Shown here: piece by piece, positions 13,304-26,750 of the stretch
Layout of the letters: each line of letters begins with the position of its first letter
How positions within the stretch are numbered: the first letter of the stretch is position 1
Assembly (NCBI GenBank): GCA_023105745.1
Contig: JALGQZ010000004.1
Coordinates: 11,062,451-11,126,450 of the forward strand
Source of the DNA: Austropuccinia psidii
Taxonomy: Eukaryota > Basidiomycota > Pucciniomycetes > Pucciniales > Sphaerophragmiaceae
DNA length: 64,000 nt
Direction: 5' to 3'
Made by a program: the position numbers and the translations under genes
Notes under the pieces: generated by a model
Databases searched by the model: none
What the model saw: only the letters and a program-made list of their open reading frames with translations
Told to the model about the DNA's origin: nothing

Positions 13304-14730
13304 TGTCAGGCTGAGTCTATGATGAAGTAGTAATTAGGCTATTTACAACTTTAACTATGACTGTGACAAGGTGATAAAGGTTTAAAATATAAGTATTTTT
13401 GATAATAAGGGTTTATAATGAAAATAGAAGGGCTTTATTGTTGGTGGAATAGTGGTGGTGAATGCTGTTGAAAGCCCTGGGTGCAGCTTTACCTCTTGGA
13501 TTACAATAATAAAGACTACAATACTTAAGCTTAAGGTATACCTGAATTTTCCCAGGAGTATAACTGTTTTCAACAGTTTTACTACATAGGAATTCATGGG
13601 AAGGATGAGGAAACCTTTTCTGGCTGTGAAAAGGCCCCTTTTTATCCTGAAAGGGGTTGGAAAGGCAGCTAGACCTTTCCACATAGAGGAAGTGAAGATC
13701 TTTCCCTCTCTAAGACAGGCTTGTGGTTTGCAAAGAACCTTTAGAGCCTGTATTGGGCTCAGATGTGGGTTTGAAACCACATCTTGGCAGTTTTTGCCAA
13801 TGCAGGGTGAAACCTTTCATCTGGAGACCACAGAGCTTGATTTTGAGGTGTATGACGCGTAGAATGCTGTACAGAACCTTCATGGGACCCCATTATTGAA
13901 TGAAATATGAGGTATTGAAGTATAAATATGCTTCTTAGTCAGTTTGACACCTCATAATCATAGTTATGGGATATTATCCCCCAGCAAGGCTGTATTGGCC
14001 AAACTGTGGGATTTTGAACTTAAAGCTGCCATACCTTTGTCAGTTTTTGAGATATCCACTTCATAATTGATTCAGTGTGTATCGCTGTATGTGCTCTTCA
14101 CAATGGTCCCTCATTTGATTTGGCTTTCATTGAATATGGCAAAGTTATGCCATGTACAAGTTTGTTTGTACATATGCGTGGTTTAGGCAAAAAGATGTAT
14201 TGGGCTTGTTTTTCCTATAACTTTGGTTCTAGTTAGGATATGGGGAAATGAATGACATCATCAGATAGCCCTGATTGTGCCCTTTCCAAAGAGGTCCCAT
14301 CTCACACTAAAACTGTAAAAGTTGGATAGGAGGTGAATATTTTGTTCACCCTTATTTGGCCTGAATTTAGCCATAACTTCAGTAATACTGGTGCTATCTC
14401 AGTTTGGCTGGTACCATTGGATAACCCTGACTTAGAGCCTCATTTTAAATACCCATTTGATGGGGTTAAGACTCTTACTCTGTATTTCTGCTGAGAGGTG
14501 AAAACTAAGGTTTATGCTCAGCAACAACTTTGAGCAGGAATAACTTTGTTATTCTTTGTCCTATGGTGATGCGACTTGTATATTTGGAAAGTAGAATGTT
14601 TCTTCTTTTCTTTGATACCTTTTGAGATTATTTGGCTCAGCTCCATGGTTTGGTGGTATCTTGGGTATACCATTGATTTATGGTGTCTGGCTGTCATGCT
14701 TGTGCTCTGGTTTTGAGTCACAGGCTGACA
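13304..14730 (-). mobile_element. C2 element 3' LTR
   Basis: In plus reading it starts TGTCAGGCTGAG and ends CACAGGCTGACA, a C-family LTR in minus orientation. It is followed by TACCCTCCCTTTAAAA, the complement of a polypurine tract, and then by the end of pol. It is therefore the 3' LTR of a minus-strand C element inserted into C1 after GGCCATG. The other end of C2 is missing, so its target duplication cannot be tested. Confidence 0.85.
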
Positions 14731-14919
14731 TACCCTCCCTTTAAAATAGGCTCATCATTTATGAGACTGTTCAGTCCTCCTAGACACTCTGAATCTCCTT
14801 AAATGAAGGTTCCCATTTGGAATGGCATATTCTGCCAACCATTTGTCTTTATCAGCTGTTTGGGTCTTTAATCTGACTAAGTATTGTCTCTGATCCCTAC
14901 CATCAAGTCTGATCTTCCT
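14731..14919 (-). pseudogene. C2 pol 3' end (chromodomain part)
   Basis: Minus-strand sequence from 14919 to the stop at 14755-14757 matches the last 55 or so codons of the full C element's pol, including QRQYLV and the DKWLAE...LHLRRFR chromodomain-like end. The remainder of C2 pol was cut off where the A-element LTR begins at 14920. A purine-rich tract (complement of 14731-14746) sits between the stop and the LTR, as expected for second-strand priming. Confidence 0.85.
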
Positions 14920-16760
14920 TGTAAGGGGTGGATATGAAACTTTGATTCGAAATAAAGGACTTTTCCTGTCCTCACAATTTGTATAAGGTAAAAATCAATT
15001 AAAAATAGAAAGAAATATTATTCTCAAGAGAAAACACACAAGTTCTATTATTTATAACTTTATTAGTATAAAACAATAATATTATGAAGATTTATTGTTT
15101 TACTAACAATAAAAATTTATCCAAAAATACTCTACAAGAGATATCTAAGGCTACAAAAGAAATTTCTTCAAGAGCAATTTCAATTGGAATTAATTGAGCA
15201 AAGAACTGGAAGCAATTAATTAAAGAACAAAGTCTTTGAAAATAATATCAAAGATAAAAAATGCCAAAAAGTGACCAGAGTGAATTCGGAAACAAAGTGA
15301 CAAAGTTAACAGTGATGAAAGATGCTTTAATTCACTTTTGGGGTGGTTCAGGGGTAAAAATGATTACAAGAGTTACAAAAAATGATTGTGATGATTTTTT
15401 CATGTGGTTCAAAGTTTTAAAATGATTTAAAAAAGGTGGTTTGAATCTTTTATTGATTTGTTTAACAGTGTTTAAACTAATTATAAAAGGAAAACATTCT
15501 AACATGAAGAGAAAAGTGGGGCAAAGAAGACATTCATTTATAGACATTAATTTTCTTACTCCAAAAGTGAATTTTACTCTTGTCAGTCGTAAAAAACAGT
15601 ATTACAACAGAAAAGCCAATTATGGCATCATTGAACCCTGGTTTAGATCAAACAAGGGCTGGTTTAAGGCATTTTTTGCTATTTTTAGCCATTTTTGGCC
15701 ATTTTAGAGCCTTAAATCAGCCATTACTATAGAAATACCTGGTCCAGAGCCTTCAAAACACGTCAGAATGTGTGTAAGAGGCATAGAAATTAGTTAAGAC
15801 TATTTTTACTAACATTGTTTTAAGTTAAGGGTAGTTTTACCCTCTTTGCAGCAGTTAAAACTACCCTGGTTGGTATTAAAACCTCATCATCAGTTGAGTC
15901 ACTGACCCTGTGACTCACCTCCAGGCAAAAAGTGATGCGATTTTGCGTGAAATTTGACATCTCACCCCTGTCAGCAAGGATTTTGGGGGTCTGGCTCCCC
16001 CTTAGAGCAAGAGATCCTTTCCCCCCCCAATTTTAATCTTTCCATTTTATTTTTTCCTTTAATTCCTCATCATGTATTATAATTGTAATTTAAATATGTA
16101 ATTAAATTTGAATTGTACAGTAAAATGCATTAATAATTGATACCCCATATTTAAATCAAAGTTCACTTATGTAATACACGCACACATTTTGACATTTCAA
16201 TTAAATTCAATTGAAAATACTTCAATTACTCATAACTTGTAAACTAAACACAACACCTCAATTTTAACACAAAAATTGATGGTTAACACCACATGTGGTG
16301 TGAATTAAATTAAAGTTTTTAGGATTTTCAATTTTTTTATTGAAAAGACTGAAAACTTAATACAAGCTTATTTAGAGCTGAGTTACAAAAATTTCACTCA
16401 GAGGTGACCCCACCTAATTTTTTATAAGGAATCAAATGGTGAAATAAATTTTATATGGTTATTTATTGGATAAAAAGCTATAATATATTTTATATAAATT
16501 TTAACCAAAAATATTTTAATTTCATAATTTTTATTAAAAATTCATTTTTACTTAATTTTTACAAGTAAAAATGAATTTTCATAATTTTAAATTTTATTGT
16601 AATTTTATTTTTAAATTATAATTAAATTTTGTTTTTTAAACATACATTTTTATTTATATTCTTATTTTTATAATATAAATAAATTTATTACATTTATATT
16701 TGTATTTTAATTTATCATTTGTGGTCTTTTGGGTATATAAAAATACCTGTAACGCTGACA
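14920..16760 (-). mobile_element. A element 3' LTR
   Basis: In plus reading the unit starts TGTAAGGGGTGGATATGAAACT and ends GTAACGCTGACA. Both ends resemble the B LTR (TGTAAGAGGTGACTATGAAACT at 20920), so A and B are sister families. It is followed by TTCCCTCCCTTT, the complement of a polypurine tract, then by pol on the minus strand. The left flank is C2 pol, so A inserted into C2. The A 5' LTR is absent from the window. The LTR contains AT-rich filler and no genes. Confidence 0.85.
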
Positions 16761-16784
16761 TTCCCTCCCTTTAAAAAAAGAATA

Positions 16785-18343
16785 TTACTTTGTAATATTT
16801 TTGTTTCTAGTGTGCCTGAACCTTCTGAGAAGCTTAGTAGCTTCAGGTATGTCCTTTTCTGGAAACCAGTCATCTTCACAAGCTGGGTCACTGTACCTAA
16901 GAAGGTATTCCCTTACTTTGTTGGTTCTCAACTTTCTTTCTTTGAGAACTTTGGTAATTTTCTTACTGCCAAATGGCTCAACAGGAGGTAAACCTTGGGG
17001 AACTTTATTCCTCAAGGGGAATCTTTCAGAATAACTCAATTTATATGGCTTTATCAAGCTCACTGGAAATTTAGGATGCTTATTGCTAAGCTCTTCAGAT
17101 AACTCTACTTCAACAGCATTTTCTCCATGGAGGGCCTTAATAACAAAAGGTCCTGCAAAGGAGTCTTTCACCTTTTAACATCCTTGGATGTTATTGAAGT
17201 TGGTGGTGGATACAAGAGCTAAATCCCCCACTTTGAAATCTGGAGTTGCAGTAATTTATCCCATTTGTCCTTAGCATATGCAAATGATTCCTCCATGCAC
17301 CTTATTGCATGCTTTCTAGCTTTGTCTAGCATTCCCTTGAAGCTGACAGCTGTGGGATGTAGTCCAATCAAATCTTTCCTAAAGGAATCTTGGGGTAAGT
17401 TGGGGTTCCATCCTTTTTCTGGGATAGCAGGAGTTTGATTGGTACTGGCATGGATTGATGTTTTATATGCTAATTCCAGTGCTGGAAACAGAGTACACCA
17501 ATCATGGGTAAATCCATCACAATCTTTGAGTTCAAGGCCATATGCACAAAATCTTACCATGTCCTCTAAGGTTTGGATCATCCTTCCAGCCAGACCATCA
17601 GTTTGTGGGTGGTAGGCTGTAGAGAAAGACAGCTTAGTGCCAAAGAATTTTTGAAGATTTGTCCATAGTGCTGAAGTGAATTTGGGATCTCTATCACTAG
17701 TTATATTTGTAAATATTCCAATAAATGACACTACTCTATTCCATATCAGAATAGCTGTATCCATGGCTGTAACATCCTTGTTACATGGTAAAAATATTTG
17801 AGTTTTACTGAATCTGTCCACAATCACTAGACAAGAATTATAACTTCTGTCACCTCCTGGTGGTAAGCCAGTTACCCAATCCATATGGACAATTTCCCAA
17901 GGTCTGCTGGGTTCTTGAATTTTTATCATATTCCCAAGTCTTTTGCCAGTGGATTTATTTTCCTTTTGGCATCTGTCACAGGTTTTGCAATACTCTGCAA
18001 TATCCCTCTTCCACATTGGCCACCATATGCAGGTCTTTGCTTTCTCTCTTGTTCCGTCTTCAGACAGATGTCATGAAAAGGGGCTGTCATGGCATTCTTT
18101 TAGTACAAGATTGATTAATGACCTGTCTACAACTGTCATGACACATGTGTGCTTGTTCCTGTGGTAAATTATGCCATCCAGTAGGTGAAATCTTCCTTCA
18201 TCATAAGACTTCTTCCATACTTCATCCAAGGCATGTATGAGAGAGTTGTCTTTACAGTATTTGTTAAGTAATCGGCACAAGATGCTACAGTTCCTATCTT
18301 GGGTGTAACTGTGTCTTACTTCTTCAAAGAAGGTGGTGTTCAA
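16785..18343 (-). pseudogene. A element integrase and chromodomain, degraded
   Basis: Three minus-strand pieces separated by frame breaks cover the end of pol. The piece at 18343-18071 is the linker before the zinc-binding region (YHRNKHTCVMTVVDR...). The piece at 18016-17219 has the second half of the HHCC finger ([10 protein letters not shown]) and the rve integrase core, with MDWVTG, SDRDPKF and YHPQTDG. The piece at 17171-16785 is the C-terminal barrel and a chromodomain-like end (REYLLRY...LLRRFRH). The catalytic glutamate that should follow HPQTDGLA is glycine (codon 17585-17587), so this integrase would be inactive even without the frame breaks. The reading order and spacing match the B and C elements. 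Confidence 0.9.
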
Positions 18344-18442
18344 GTCTGTAACACTGATTCCTTCTATTGGGATCTGTGGTGAAGCTTCTTCTGGAATATA
18401 AGCAGGATTATCAATATTATTTGGTAATGGCCACCCGCTTTA

Positions 18443-19563
18443 TCAATATGCATTCTTATGAATATTCCCATCCTTATGAGCAAAAGTCATATTGTCTCTG
18501 TATTCTTGTATGGCTCTTTGCCCTCTGAGCATATGTCTTTTGGTTGTTTTCATGTTTAAAAGTGATTTGACAGCTGTACAATCTGTTATCACCTTGAAAA
18601 CACATCCCTCTAAGAAGAAGTTCAATTTTTCCAAGGCCCAGACAAGGCATAGACATTCCATTTGACTTTCTCCATATCTGGCTTCAGTTGGTTTGATTTG
18701 CCTGGATATGAAACGTATGGGTCCTTCTACAGGTTTAGAATTTATGATCTGAACTTGGTGAAGTGCAGCACCCAGCCCATCCCCTGATGCATCAATATAC
18801 AATTCAAAAGGTAATTTAAAGTCTGGAATCAGTAAGAGTGGAGCAGTGGTCAAGGCTTCTTTCAGAGATTCAAAAGCTTTGACTCTGTCAACAGTCATTT
18901 CAAATACTGTGTCTTTGTCACACAATTGATAAAGTGGTCTTGCTAAGGATGCAAAATCTTTAATGTTTTCGCTGTAATATCCTGCAAAACCTAAAAATGA
19001 CTGAATTTCCTTTTTGTTCTGAGGCATGGGTTTTAGCAATACTGCTGCAACTTTGTTTTTGTCAATTCCAAGGGAAAAACCAGATACAACATGTCCTAGT
19101 GCTTTCAGTTCCTTAAATGACATTTCTTCAAAGAGATTCTCATGTTCACTGATTGAAATTTTGTGAAACCTCTGGAAAATGTGCACATGTTCTCTTCCCA
19201 AGTCTTGGAACAGAAAATAATGTCATCAATGTAAATGATTAACCATCCCTCTGAAAGTTCTTCAGGGAAGATTTCATTCATCATTCTTTGGAAGTTTGAA
19301 GGTGCATTTTTGATACCAAAGGGCATCCTCAAGTATTCATACACTCCACAATGAACAATAATTCTCAAATATTTTCTTTCTCTTTGTGTCACCACATTTT
19401 GATGTAATCCTTTAAAGGCATCCATAGTGGGTATATACACTGCTTGAGATATTTGGGTGAGGGCAATTTGGATTTTTGGTATTGGGTATCTGTCTGGAAC
19501 AGTGTAAGTGTTCAGAGCTGTAAAGTCCCCAACCATTCTAGATTTCCCATTATGCCATGCCAC
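18443..19563 (-). pseudogene. A element reverse transcriptase and RNase H, degraded
   Basis: Two overlapping minus-strand frames are joined by a frameshift near 19105-19201. The upstream one (19563-19105) has the RT start (MVGDFTALNTYTVPDRYPIP), the [11 protein letters not shown] block and an intact YIDD active site at 19222-19233. The downstream one (19201-18443) has the FLGFAGYY thumb region and the RNase H start [13 protein letters not shown], followed by the [10 protein letters not shown] block. Catalytic residues look intact but the frame does not. It is part of the same minus-strand pol as the integrase pieces. Confidence 0.9.
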
Positions 19564-20919
19564 TATGACTGGTGTAGTTATTTCTACTTCTTCATTGTGT
19601 CCTACCTTTCTTATTACACCAAGGTCCAGAAGCTTTTTGATATGAATTTCTAGAGCTTCTCTTGATTTTGGACTTGCTGGATATGTAGGACTTCTTGAGA
19701 GTTGTGGATAAGGTCTCTCAATCTTAAGAATGATGTCAAATTCATCACCAATAATTGCCCCTAGGGGTTCTTTATCTGAAGCAAATGCTTCTTTATGGTC
19801 ATTTAAAAGATCAGAGAGTTCATTTTATTGTGCATTGGTTAGATGAAGGCTTATTTCAGCCTCCTTCAACCGTTCAGATTTGGATTTTTGCAATTTTAAG
19901 TTGACTGGTGATACTTTATTTACTTTGATTTATCTTTTAAATCGTAAAAAGGCAAATTACTGATGCTTATTGTCTCCAATAGTAACGTATCTGTCTTTGT
20001 TGTTATGATGATCTATCCCATACATGATTAAATAGTCATTTCCCAATATAAAATGGGTACTAGAGCATTTTTCCATAACAACAAGTTCAACTGTGATTCT
20101 TCAATTCCCATTAATGTGTGGGAATATGAAATTGGTCTCAAAAATTCCTGATTCTCCCACTGGATTACTTGCACTATTGAATTTTATACCATCAATTGGT
20201 AACAATTGGTCTTCAAAATTTGGTACACAATTTTTAAGAAACAATTTTCCAACACAAGAGCAGAAGGCTCCTGGGTCAAGCAAAAGTTTGGTGGGCTTGT
20301 TTTAAATCACCACTTCTGTTATACAGGAGTTACCAGCTGTATAACCTTTCCCTCTGTTTGGTTTGGTTTTCATAAGTTGTGCATCTTGAACTTTTGATAA
20401 ATCAAGTTGACCATTGCTCGATTATGGCAAGTGGGAATAATATTCCATGATGTCAAAAATGGCATTGATGTTTTCTGTATCTTTTGAAGATTCAGAAAAT
20501 ATGGATGACTTATCATCTGAATTATCTTCAATTATGACATCTTTCTCAACATGATGTTCCTTTTCAATATCAATTTCATTTATTTTCCCCCTTTTTGGAC
20601 ATGTATTGGCTACATGGGTGGTACCTTGGCAAAAATGGCACTTTCTGACTGTATCTGCCGATTTATACTTAACATTATTAGAATTCTCTTAGGGGTTTTT
20701 GTCCACAGAGTCTTTCCAAGGTGTTTTAAACCATGTTTTGAAATTCACCCTACTAGAACCAATTTTGGTTCTGGTGGTTAATTCTTCTAATATATTGATA
20801 ATATCCTCTGCTGAAGATTGTTCAGTAGTCCTGCTTTTGACAACATGCTCTAAGTCACCTCCCTATTGTCTCAGAATATTTCTATGGATCATAAATTCTG
20901 ACATATCAGGATATAATGC
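19564..20919 (-). pseudogene. A element Gag end, zinc knuckle and protease, degraded
   Basis: This minus-strand sequence holds the remains of the linker before RT, the aspartic protease and the Gag C-terminus. The protease motif is in the piece at 20283-20101 and reads DPGAFCSCVGK where B has DTGA, so the threonine of the active loop is lost. A zinc-knuckle region lies at about 20600-20680. Homology to B gag continues up to 20919 and stops exactly where the B LTR begins. The rest of A gag, its leader and its 5' LTR are missing. Many stops are present. Confidence 0.75.
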
Positions 20920-22811
20920 TGTAAGAGGTGACTATGAAACTGATGATAATATTAATAGTAATCAACAGTACTATGTCTTTTCTCATGAAGTAGAATATTA
21001 AGTATGGTTATAACCACAATTAAATAATTAAAGAATTATTTCTTTCAGTGTTAAACACTACTAGTTATTTGAACAGTGAGAAGTAATTGTCTACAAGAAT
21101 CAATTACAAGAAGATTTTCATAATAAAATTATTTTAATATATAATTATCTTTTGCAAGATTGATTAGAAATATAATTCTTGAAGGAAACTAATTATTTAG
21201 AGAAAAACTTCAAGAATTAAGGATAAATCACTCACTAATATTCCAAAGAGCTTATTGAAAGATACAATACAGAGATTTGACATAGAATTGTGGATTCAAT
21301 GGATCAAAATGTATTTATAACAGTATTACAACAATATATAGTTAGACTCTATGACTTCACGTCTTTCTGATTGATTCTGAAAGAATTGAAACACTTGAGG
21401 ATTGCTTTAACTAATACTTACTTGTTGGTAACAATGATTTAAATGATAATAAGATGATGATGTGGAAAAAACAGCAAGACAAGGACTCTTGTAAGTCAAC
21501 AACAGCTCACAGAAGTGTGCCATGGATCAAAATGAAAAACCAGTGCGAGAAAACAACAAACCCTTTTGGATTATTGATTGCATCATTTGTTGTCACGTAA
21601 GATTATCATAATTACTTAATTGATGCTTTTACGTGACTACCAACCCCAATATGGTTAAGAATAAAAGGAGTAACATCTGTAAATCTTCTTTTATTCCAAA
21701 ATAATCATTGATTTCTCAAAGGTATCAATCTTATTGCCAATTTCATTACAGGTTGTAATTACTGTGAATTTTTGAAGATTCAGTGTTTCACCTAGAATAG
21801 TCAAAAATGGACTGGAAGTCAAACGTTTAATTTTACTAGTAAAACTGTAATTTGCTTTAGTTGTACCATAAATATTACAGTTCTTCATTGGTCCTGAAGG
21901 TTTCAGAGAGATGCATTAAGAATTGTATTTTTAATGAATTTTTGAAGTTTTTAGCTATTTCTATGTAGAATTGCAAATATCAGTGTTTAACTGGTTGCTA
22001 TGAGGTAAATAAATGGATACAAGTCCAAAAAGGGTTTTAATTGCTCTTTTGGGGTTCATCCATGGAAAATAATTAATAATTGAAATGGTTACAGGAGTCT
22101 TAGTAGCTCTTTACCTCCTTGGCACATCAAAATAGCAGGTTATTTGCTATTTTCTTAAGATTTACTGTAGTTGTAACATGGTAACGAAGTTCCCAAAGTG
22201 TTTTATCTTACTAATTGGGCCAAGATCAGCCATGGATCCAAGCTTTGGAGCTGTCAATGCCTCTGAGGCGTCAGAAGTTGGGTACCCTGGCTCTCTTTGA
22301 CGTCTTTTGTCCCCCTTGTTGATTTTTCACGTCAAAATAGAAATTTAAGCTTAAAGTGAGATATCCACTATGGGTGTACCAAAAGTCAATGTAAAGCTAC
22401 CATGATATTAAGTGCTCAAAACATGCATAACACTATCCTTAGTGTATATGTAACATGGGATTTCTGACATTCCCATTATTTTGGTGTGAAATTAAGAAAA
22501 ACAAAACTTTTCACCAATCTTTTATGTGGTATTAATGGTGTGGTATTGAAGTATTTTCCATATTACCACCTCAAAGAGTTAATTTTATTCATTCTATGGA
22601 GCTACCCTAGGTGAATTGTTTGTGTAGAATCCAAATATGGCCGTAAATACATGGAATTACTTAGTCAATAAAACATTATTCATCTTTTTCTGAAATCAAA
22701 AATGAATAATTTTGGATATATGCATGACTTATGAGTCATGCACAATTCAAAATTTATCTTTAAGATAATTGTGGCCTATTTGGGTATGTAAAATATACCT
22801 CAAGGCTCACA
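20920..22811 (-). mobile_element. B element 3' LTR
   Basis: In plus reading it begins TGTAAGAGGTGACTATG and ends TCAAGGCTCACA. It is followed by TTCCCTCCCACC, the complement of a polypurine tract, which makes it the 3' LTR of the minus-strand B element. It pairs with 29201-31072 in full length, with clear substitutions and small indels between them, so the insertion is old. The left flank is A-element gag. Confidence 0.9.
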
Positions 22812-22953
22812 TTCCCTCCCACCAAAAAATAAAATTGTACTACAATTTTATCAATTGTATGAAGAATAAAAGGCCCAAAGGGGGTTACTGTCCACTCTCC
22901 AACCTCTTTGTATCACTCAGATCAAGAAATTTAAAGCCCACTTATAGAAATAT

Positions 22954-23931
22954 TCAGGCTTGTGGCCTTCTTTCATGTCTAAATCTTCTCAAGAGTTTAT
23001 CTGAGTCAGGTATTTCTGATTCTGCTAGCCATTCATCTTCATGTACTGGATTTCTTTATCTGACAAGATATTCTCTCTGATTTTTACCCCTAAGTCTCCT
23101 TTCTTTAATGAATTTCTATATCTTTTTGTCTTCATTCTGTTCCAATGGTGGCACAGTTAAAGGAGTTGGGTTCCTTAAAGGAAACATTTTGTTGCAGGCT
23201 GGTTGATAAGGATTTATCAAGCTGACTGGAAAAGTGGGGTGTTTATTTTCCAATTCACCACTCACTTCCACTTAAACTGCGTTGTTTCCATGTAAGGAAA
23301 CAATAACAAAAGGGCCTACATAAAAATCTTTAAGTTTCTTTGGGCCTTTGATATTATTAAAATTCAAGGTTGAAACTAGAACTAAGTCCCCTACTTTGAA
23401 GTCTGGTACTTTATGACTCTTGTCCCACTTCTGTTTTGCATAATCAAAAGCATCATTCATACTTTTTCTTGCATGATTTTTTACTTTATCAAGCATTATC
23501 TTGAAGCTGGAAGCTGTAGGATGAATGTCAATCAAGTCTTTCCTCAGTGTGTCTGCTGGGAGTCTTGGATTCCATCCTTTTTTTAACATAGCAGGAGCTT
23601 TTCCTGTGGAAGAATGGACTGATGTCTTATATGCCAATTCTAATGCAGGTATCAGAGTGCACCAGTCATGGGTGAACCCATCTGAGTCTTCAAATTCCAA
23701 CCCATAAGCACAAAATCTCCTGATCATTTCTTCTAAAGTTTGAATCATCCTCTTTGCTAGCCCATCTGTTTGAGGGTGATATGCTGTAGAGAATGATAAC
23801 TTAGTCCCAAGAAATCTATGAAGATTTGTCCAAACTGCAGATGTGAACTTGGGATGTCTGTCACTTATGATATTCTTAATTAATCCTGGATGAGAAATAA
23901 CTCTACTCCATAGAAGAAGAGCTTTATCCAT
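22954..23931 (-). pseudogene. B element integrase core and chromodomain
   Basis: This continues the pol frame after a stop at 23995. It carries the rve core (SDRHPKF with D-R-D changed to D-R-H, then YHPQTDG), the C-terminal barrel with [16 protein letters not shown], and after another stop at about 23272 a chromodomain-like end near 23090-22954. The catalytic glutamate after HPQTDGLA is lysine (codon 23752-23754, AAG), a single G-to-A step from GAG. The enzyme is therefore dead by both nonsense and active-site change. Confidence 0.9.
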
Positions 23932-23994
23932 AGCAGTGTCATCTTTATGACATGGTAATAATATGGGAGTCTTGCTATATCTGTCTACAATGAC

Positions 23995-25536
23995 TTAACA
24001 AGCATTATAGCTTTTTTCACCACTTGGAGGAAGTGCTGTTACCCAACCCATGTGAACAACTTCCCAAGGGGATTTTAGTTCTTCAATATGGATCATAAGT
24101 TCAAATTTCTTGCCTGTACTCTTGTTTTCTTTTTGACATCTGTCACAGGTATGGCAATATTCAATGGTTTCTTTTCTCCAAGATTGCCAACATGCACAGT
24201 TCTTCACTTTTTCAAGTGTTCTGTCCTCTGACAGGTGTCCAGAGTAGATGCTATCATGGCATTCATGAAGAATGGTATTGATAAGCAATCTACTGCATAA
24301 TGTTATTATACAAGAATGTTTGGTTCTGTGGTAGATAATCCCATCAAACAAGTGAAATTTTCCTTCAGAATAGGAATTTTTCCAAACTTCATCCGGTGCA
24401 TTTACTAAAGATGTATCATTGCAGTCTTTATCTAAGAGAGAAGTCAAGATATGGAAATTCTTGTCCTGCTTATAAGATTCTCTGACCTCTTCAAAGAATT
24501 CAGACCCAATATCAGTTATGTTAATCCCTTCAATTGAGATCTGTGGTTCAGCTTCTAAAGTTACATAAGCTGGGTTTTTAGGAGTGATGGCTAATGCCCA
24601 CCTGCTAAGTCCATCAGCATTCTTGTGAATGTTTCCTGCTTTATGAACTAAAGTCATGTTAAGAAGTGATTTTACTGCATTACAGTCAGTTATCACTTCA
24701 AAAACACTGCCATCAAGATAATAGTGTAATTTCTCAAGTGCCCATACCAAACATAAGCACTTCATTTGGCCTGCACCATATCTGGCATCTGTTGGTTTGA
24801 TTTGTCTTGAGATATAACAAACTGGTCCCTCTGTAGGTTTGTCATCAATAATTTGGACTTGATGTAGGGCTGCCCCTAATACATCTCCACATGCATCAAT
24901 GTACAATTTAAAAGGAATATTCCTCTCAGGAATGAGGAGTAAATGTGCTTCTGTAAGAGCTTTCTTTATCTTCTCATAAGCTCTAATTCTCTCCTGTGTC
25001 ATCTTGAATACAGTCTGTTGATCACATATTCTATATAGTGACTTGGCTAGAATTGCAAAGTCTTTCAAGTGTTGCCTATAATAACTGCCAAACCCAAGAA
25101 ATAACATCATTTCTTCCTTATTCTGGGGCATTGGCTTAAGTAACACTGCTGCTACTTTGGCTTTGCCAATACACAAGCTTAAATCAGAAACAACATGTCC
25201 TAATTCTTGAAGTTCTTCAAAACCAAAATTGCATTTCTTAAGTGAAATTTTCATGTTCACTTCTGCAACCTTGTGAATTACTCTTGCAAGTTTTTCAAGG
25301 TGCAAAGACCATGAATCAGAACATATGATAATATGATCAATATAGATGATAAGCCATCCTTCAGAAAATTCTGTGGGAAATATGGTATTCATCATTCTTT
25401 GATAATGAAATGGAGAGTTTTTAATGCCAAATGGCATTCTAAGATACTCATAAATACCACAGTGAGTGATAATTCTAAGTAATTTCTTAGCTTTAGGCGT
25501 CAAAAAAATTTCATGGAAGCCTTTTAATGCATCCAT
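23995..25536 (-). pseudogene. B element RT, RNase H and integrase finger
   Basis: A 513-codon open stretch in the same frame as the upstream 354-codon stretch, from which it is separated by one TGA at 25537. It opens in RT at MDALKGFHE, has [11 protein letters not shown], and has YIDH (25333-25344) where YIDD is required, so a catalytic aspartate is lost. The FLGFGSYY thumb follows, then RNase H ([13 protein letters not shown] ... [10 protein letters not shown]), and last the integrase HHCC finger with [10 protein letters not shown]. It ends at a stop (23995) just inside the integrase core. The length and order match the full C element. Confidence 0.9.
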
Positions 25537-26601
25537 TCATGTTATATACTTAGATTTAGGAAATTGAGTCAAGGTTTCTTTAATACTAGGGATTGGATAC
25601 CTATCTGGAATTGTGTAGGTATTCAATTCTCTGAAATATCCAACCATTCTTGACTGATCATTATTGCAGGAAGTAATAAAAGGTGTTGTCACTTCAACTT
25701 CCTCATTATGGCCTACTTTCCTTAGTACACCAACTTGGATTAACTCTTGGATATGTTTTTCCAAGGCTTCTCTAGCTGTGGGACTTGCTGGATAAGCTGG
25801 TCTTCTAAGTACTGGAGTATATGGTCTGTCAATATTAAGAGTAATATCAACTTCATGTCCCCTTATAGCACCTAATGGTTCATTATCAGAGGCAAATGCA
25901 TTATTGTATGTGTATAACACATCAATAAGCTCATTGCTCGTTTTTGGTGACAATGATGAATTGATTTTTGCCTCAACAAGTTGATTAGCCACAAATTCCT
26001 CCTTATAAGTATCATTTTTAGAAGATACTATTGATATTTGTTTTGGCCTATTGGAAAAAGCAAATGTTTGTCTTTTGTTCTCTCCAATTTTGAAATATAT
26101 GTCTTTATTATTATTGATGTCAATACCATAAATATTCAAGTAATCATTTTCAAAAATGATATGCTGAGATGTGCAATTGTCCATCACTACAATCTCAGTT
26201 TTCACTATTATGCTTCCTGCTGGGTGTGGAAATACAAGATTAGTGTCTAACATACCCAAGGGGTACATATTGTAACTGGCACTACTAAATTGCACACCTT
26301 CTACTGGTAATAGATGGTTTTTCCATTCAGGAAGTATAATTTGGAGATAATCTTTGCCTACACAAGTGCAAAATGCCCCTGTATCTAAATTGACTTTGGC
26401 TTCAATATCATTCATCAAAACTGATGTGATACAGGAGGCTCCAGAAGTATAACCTTTCCCTCTAGCAGGTTTGGTCTCACACATCCTGGCATCCTGGATA
26501 TTGATCAGGCTGTAGCAATCTTCAGTGTACTGTGGTAAGTGGGTATGGACTTCTGTGACCTCAAAGAAAGCTGTTATGTTTTCAATGGGATACTTCTCCA
26601 T
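25537..26601 (-). pseudogene. B element protease and RT N-terminus
   Basis: A 354-codon open stretch containing the retropepsin-like protease (LDTGAFCTCVGK at about residues 73-84, intact DTGA), the conserved NDYLNIYGIDI segment, and the RT entry region LRRPAYPASP followed by TIPDRYPIP. The frame stops at a TGA (25537-25539) precisely where the other copies read on into MD.KGFH. The upstream part joins Gag through a short region of stops at 26602-26750. Confidence 0.9.
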
Positions 26602-26750
26602 TAGTGTGTCTTCAGATATTGCAGAATCTTGATCAGATTCTTCTTTCTCTTCAGTACAATGAACTTCTTCAATGACTTGAACTTCATTGATTTTTGTCTT
26701 TTTGGTGCAAGTGTTGGCTAAATTTTAAGTAATTCCACATTTATGACACT

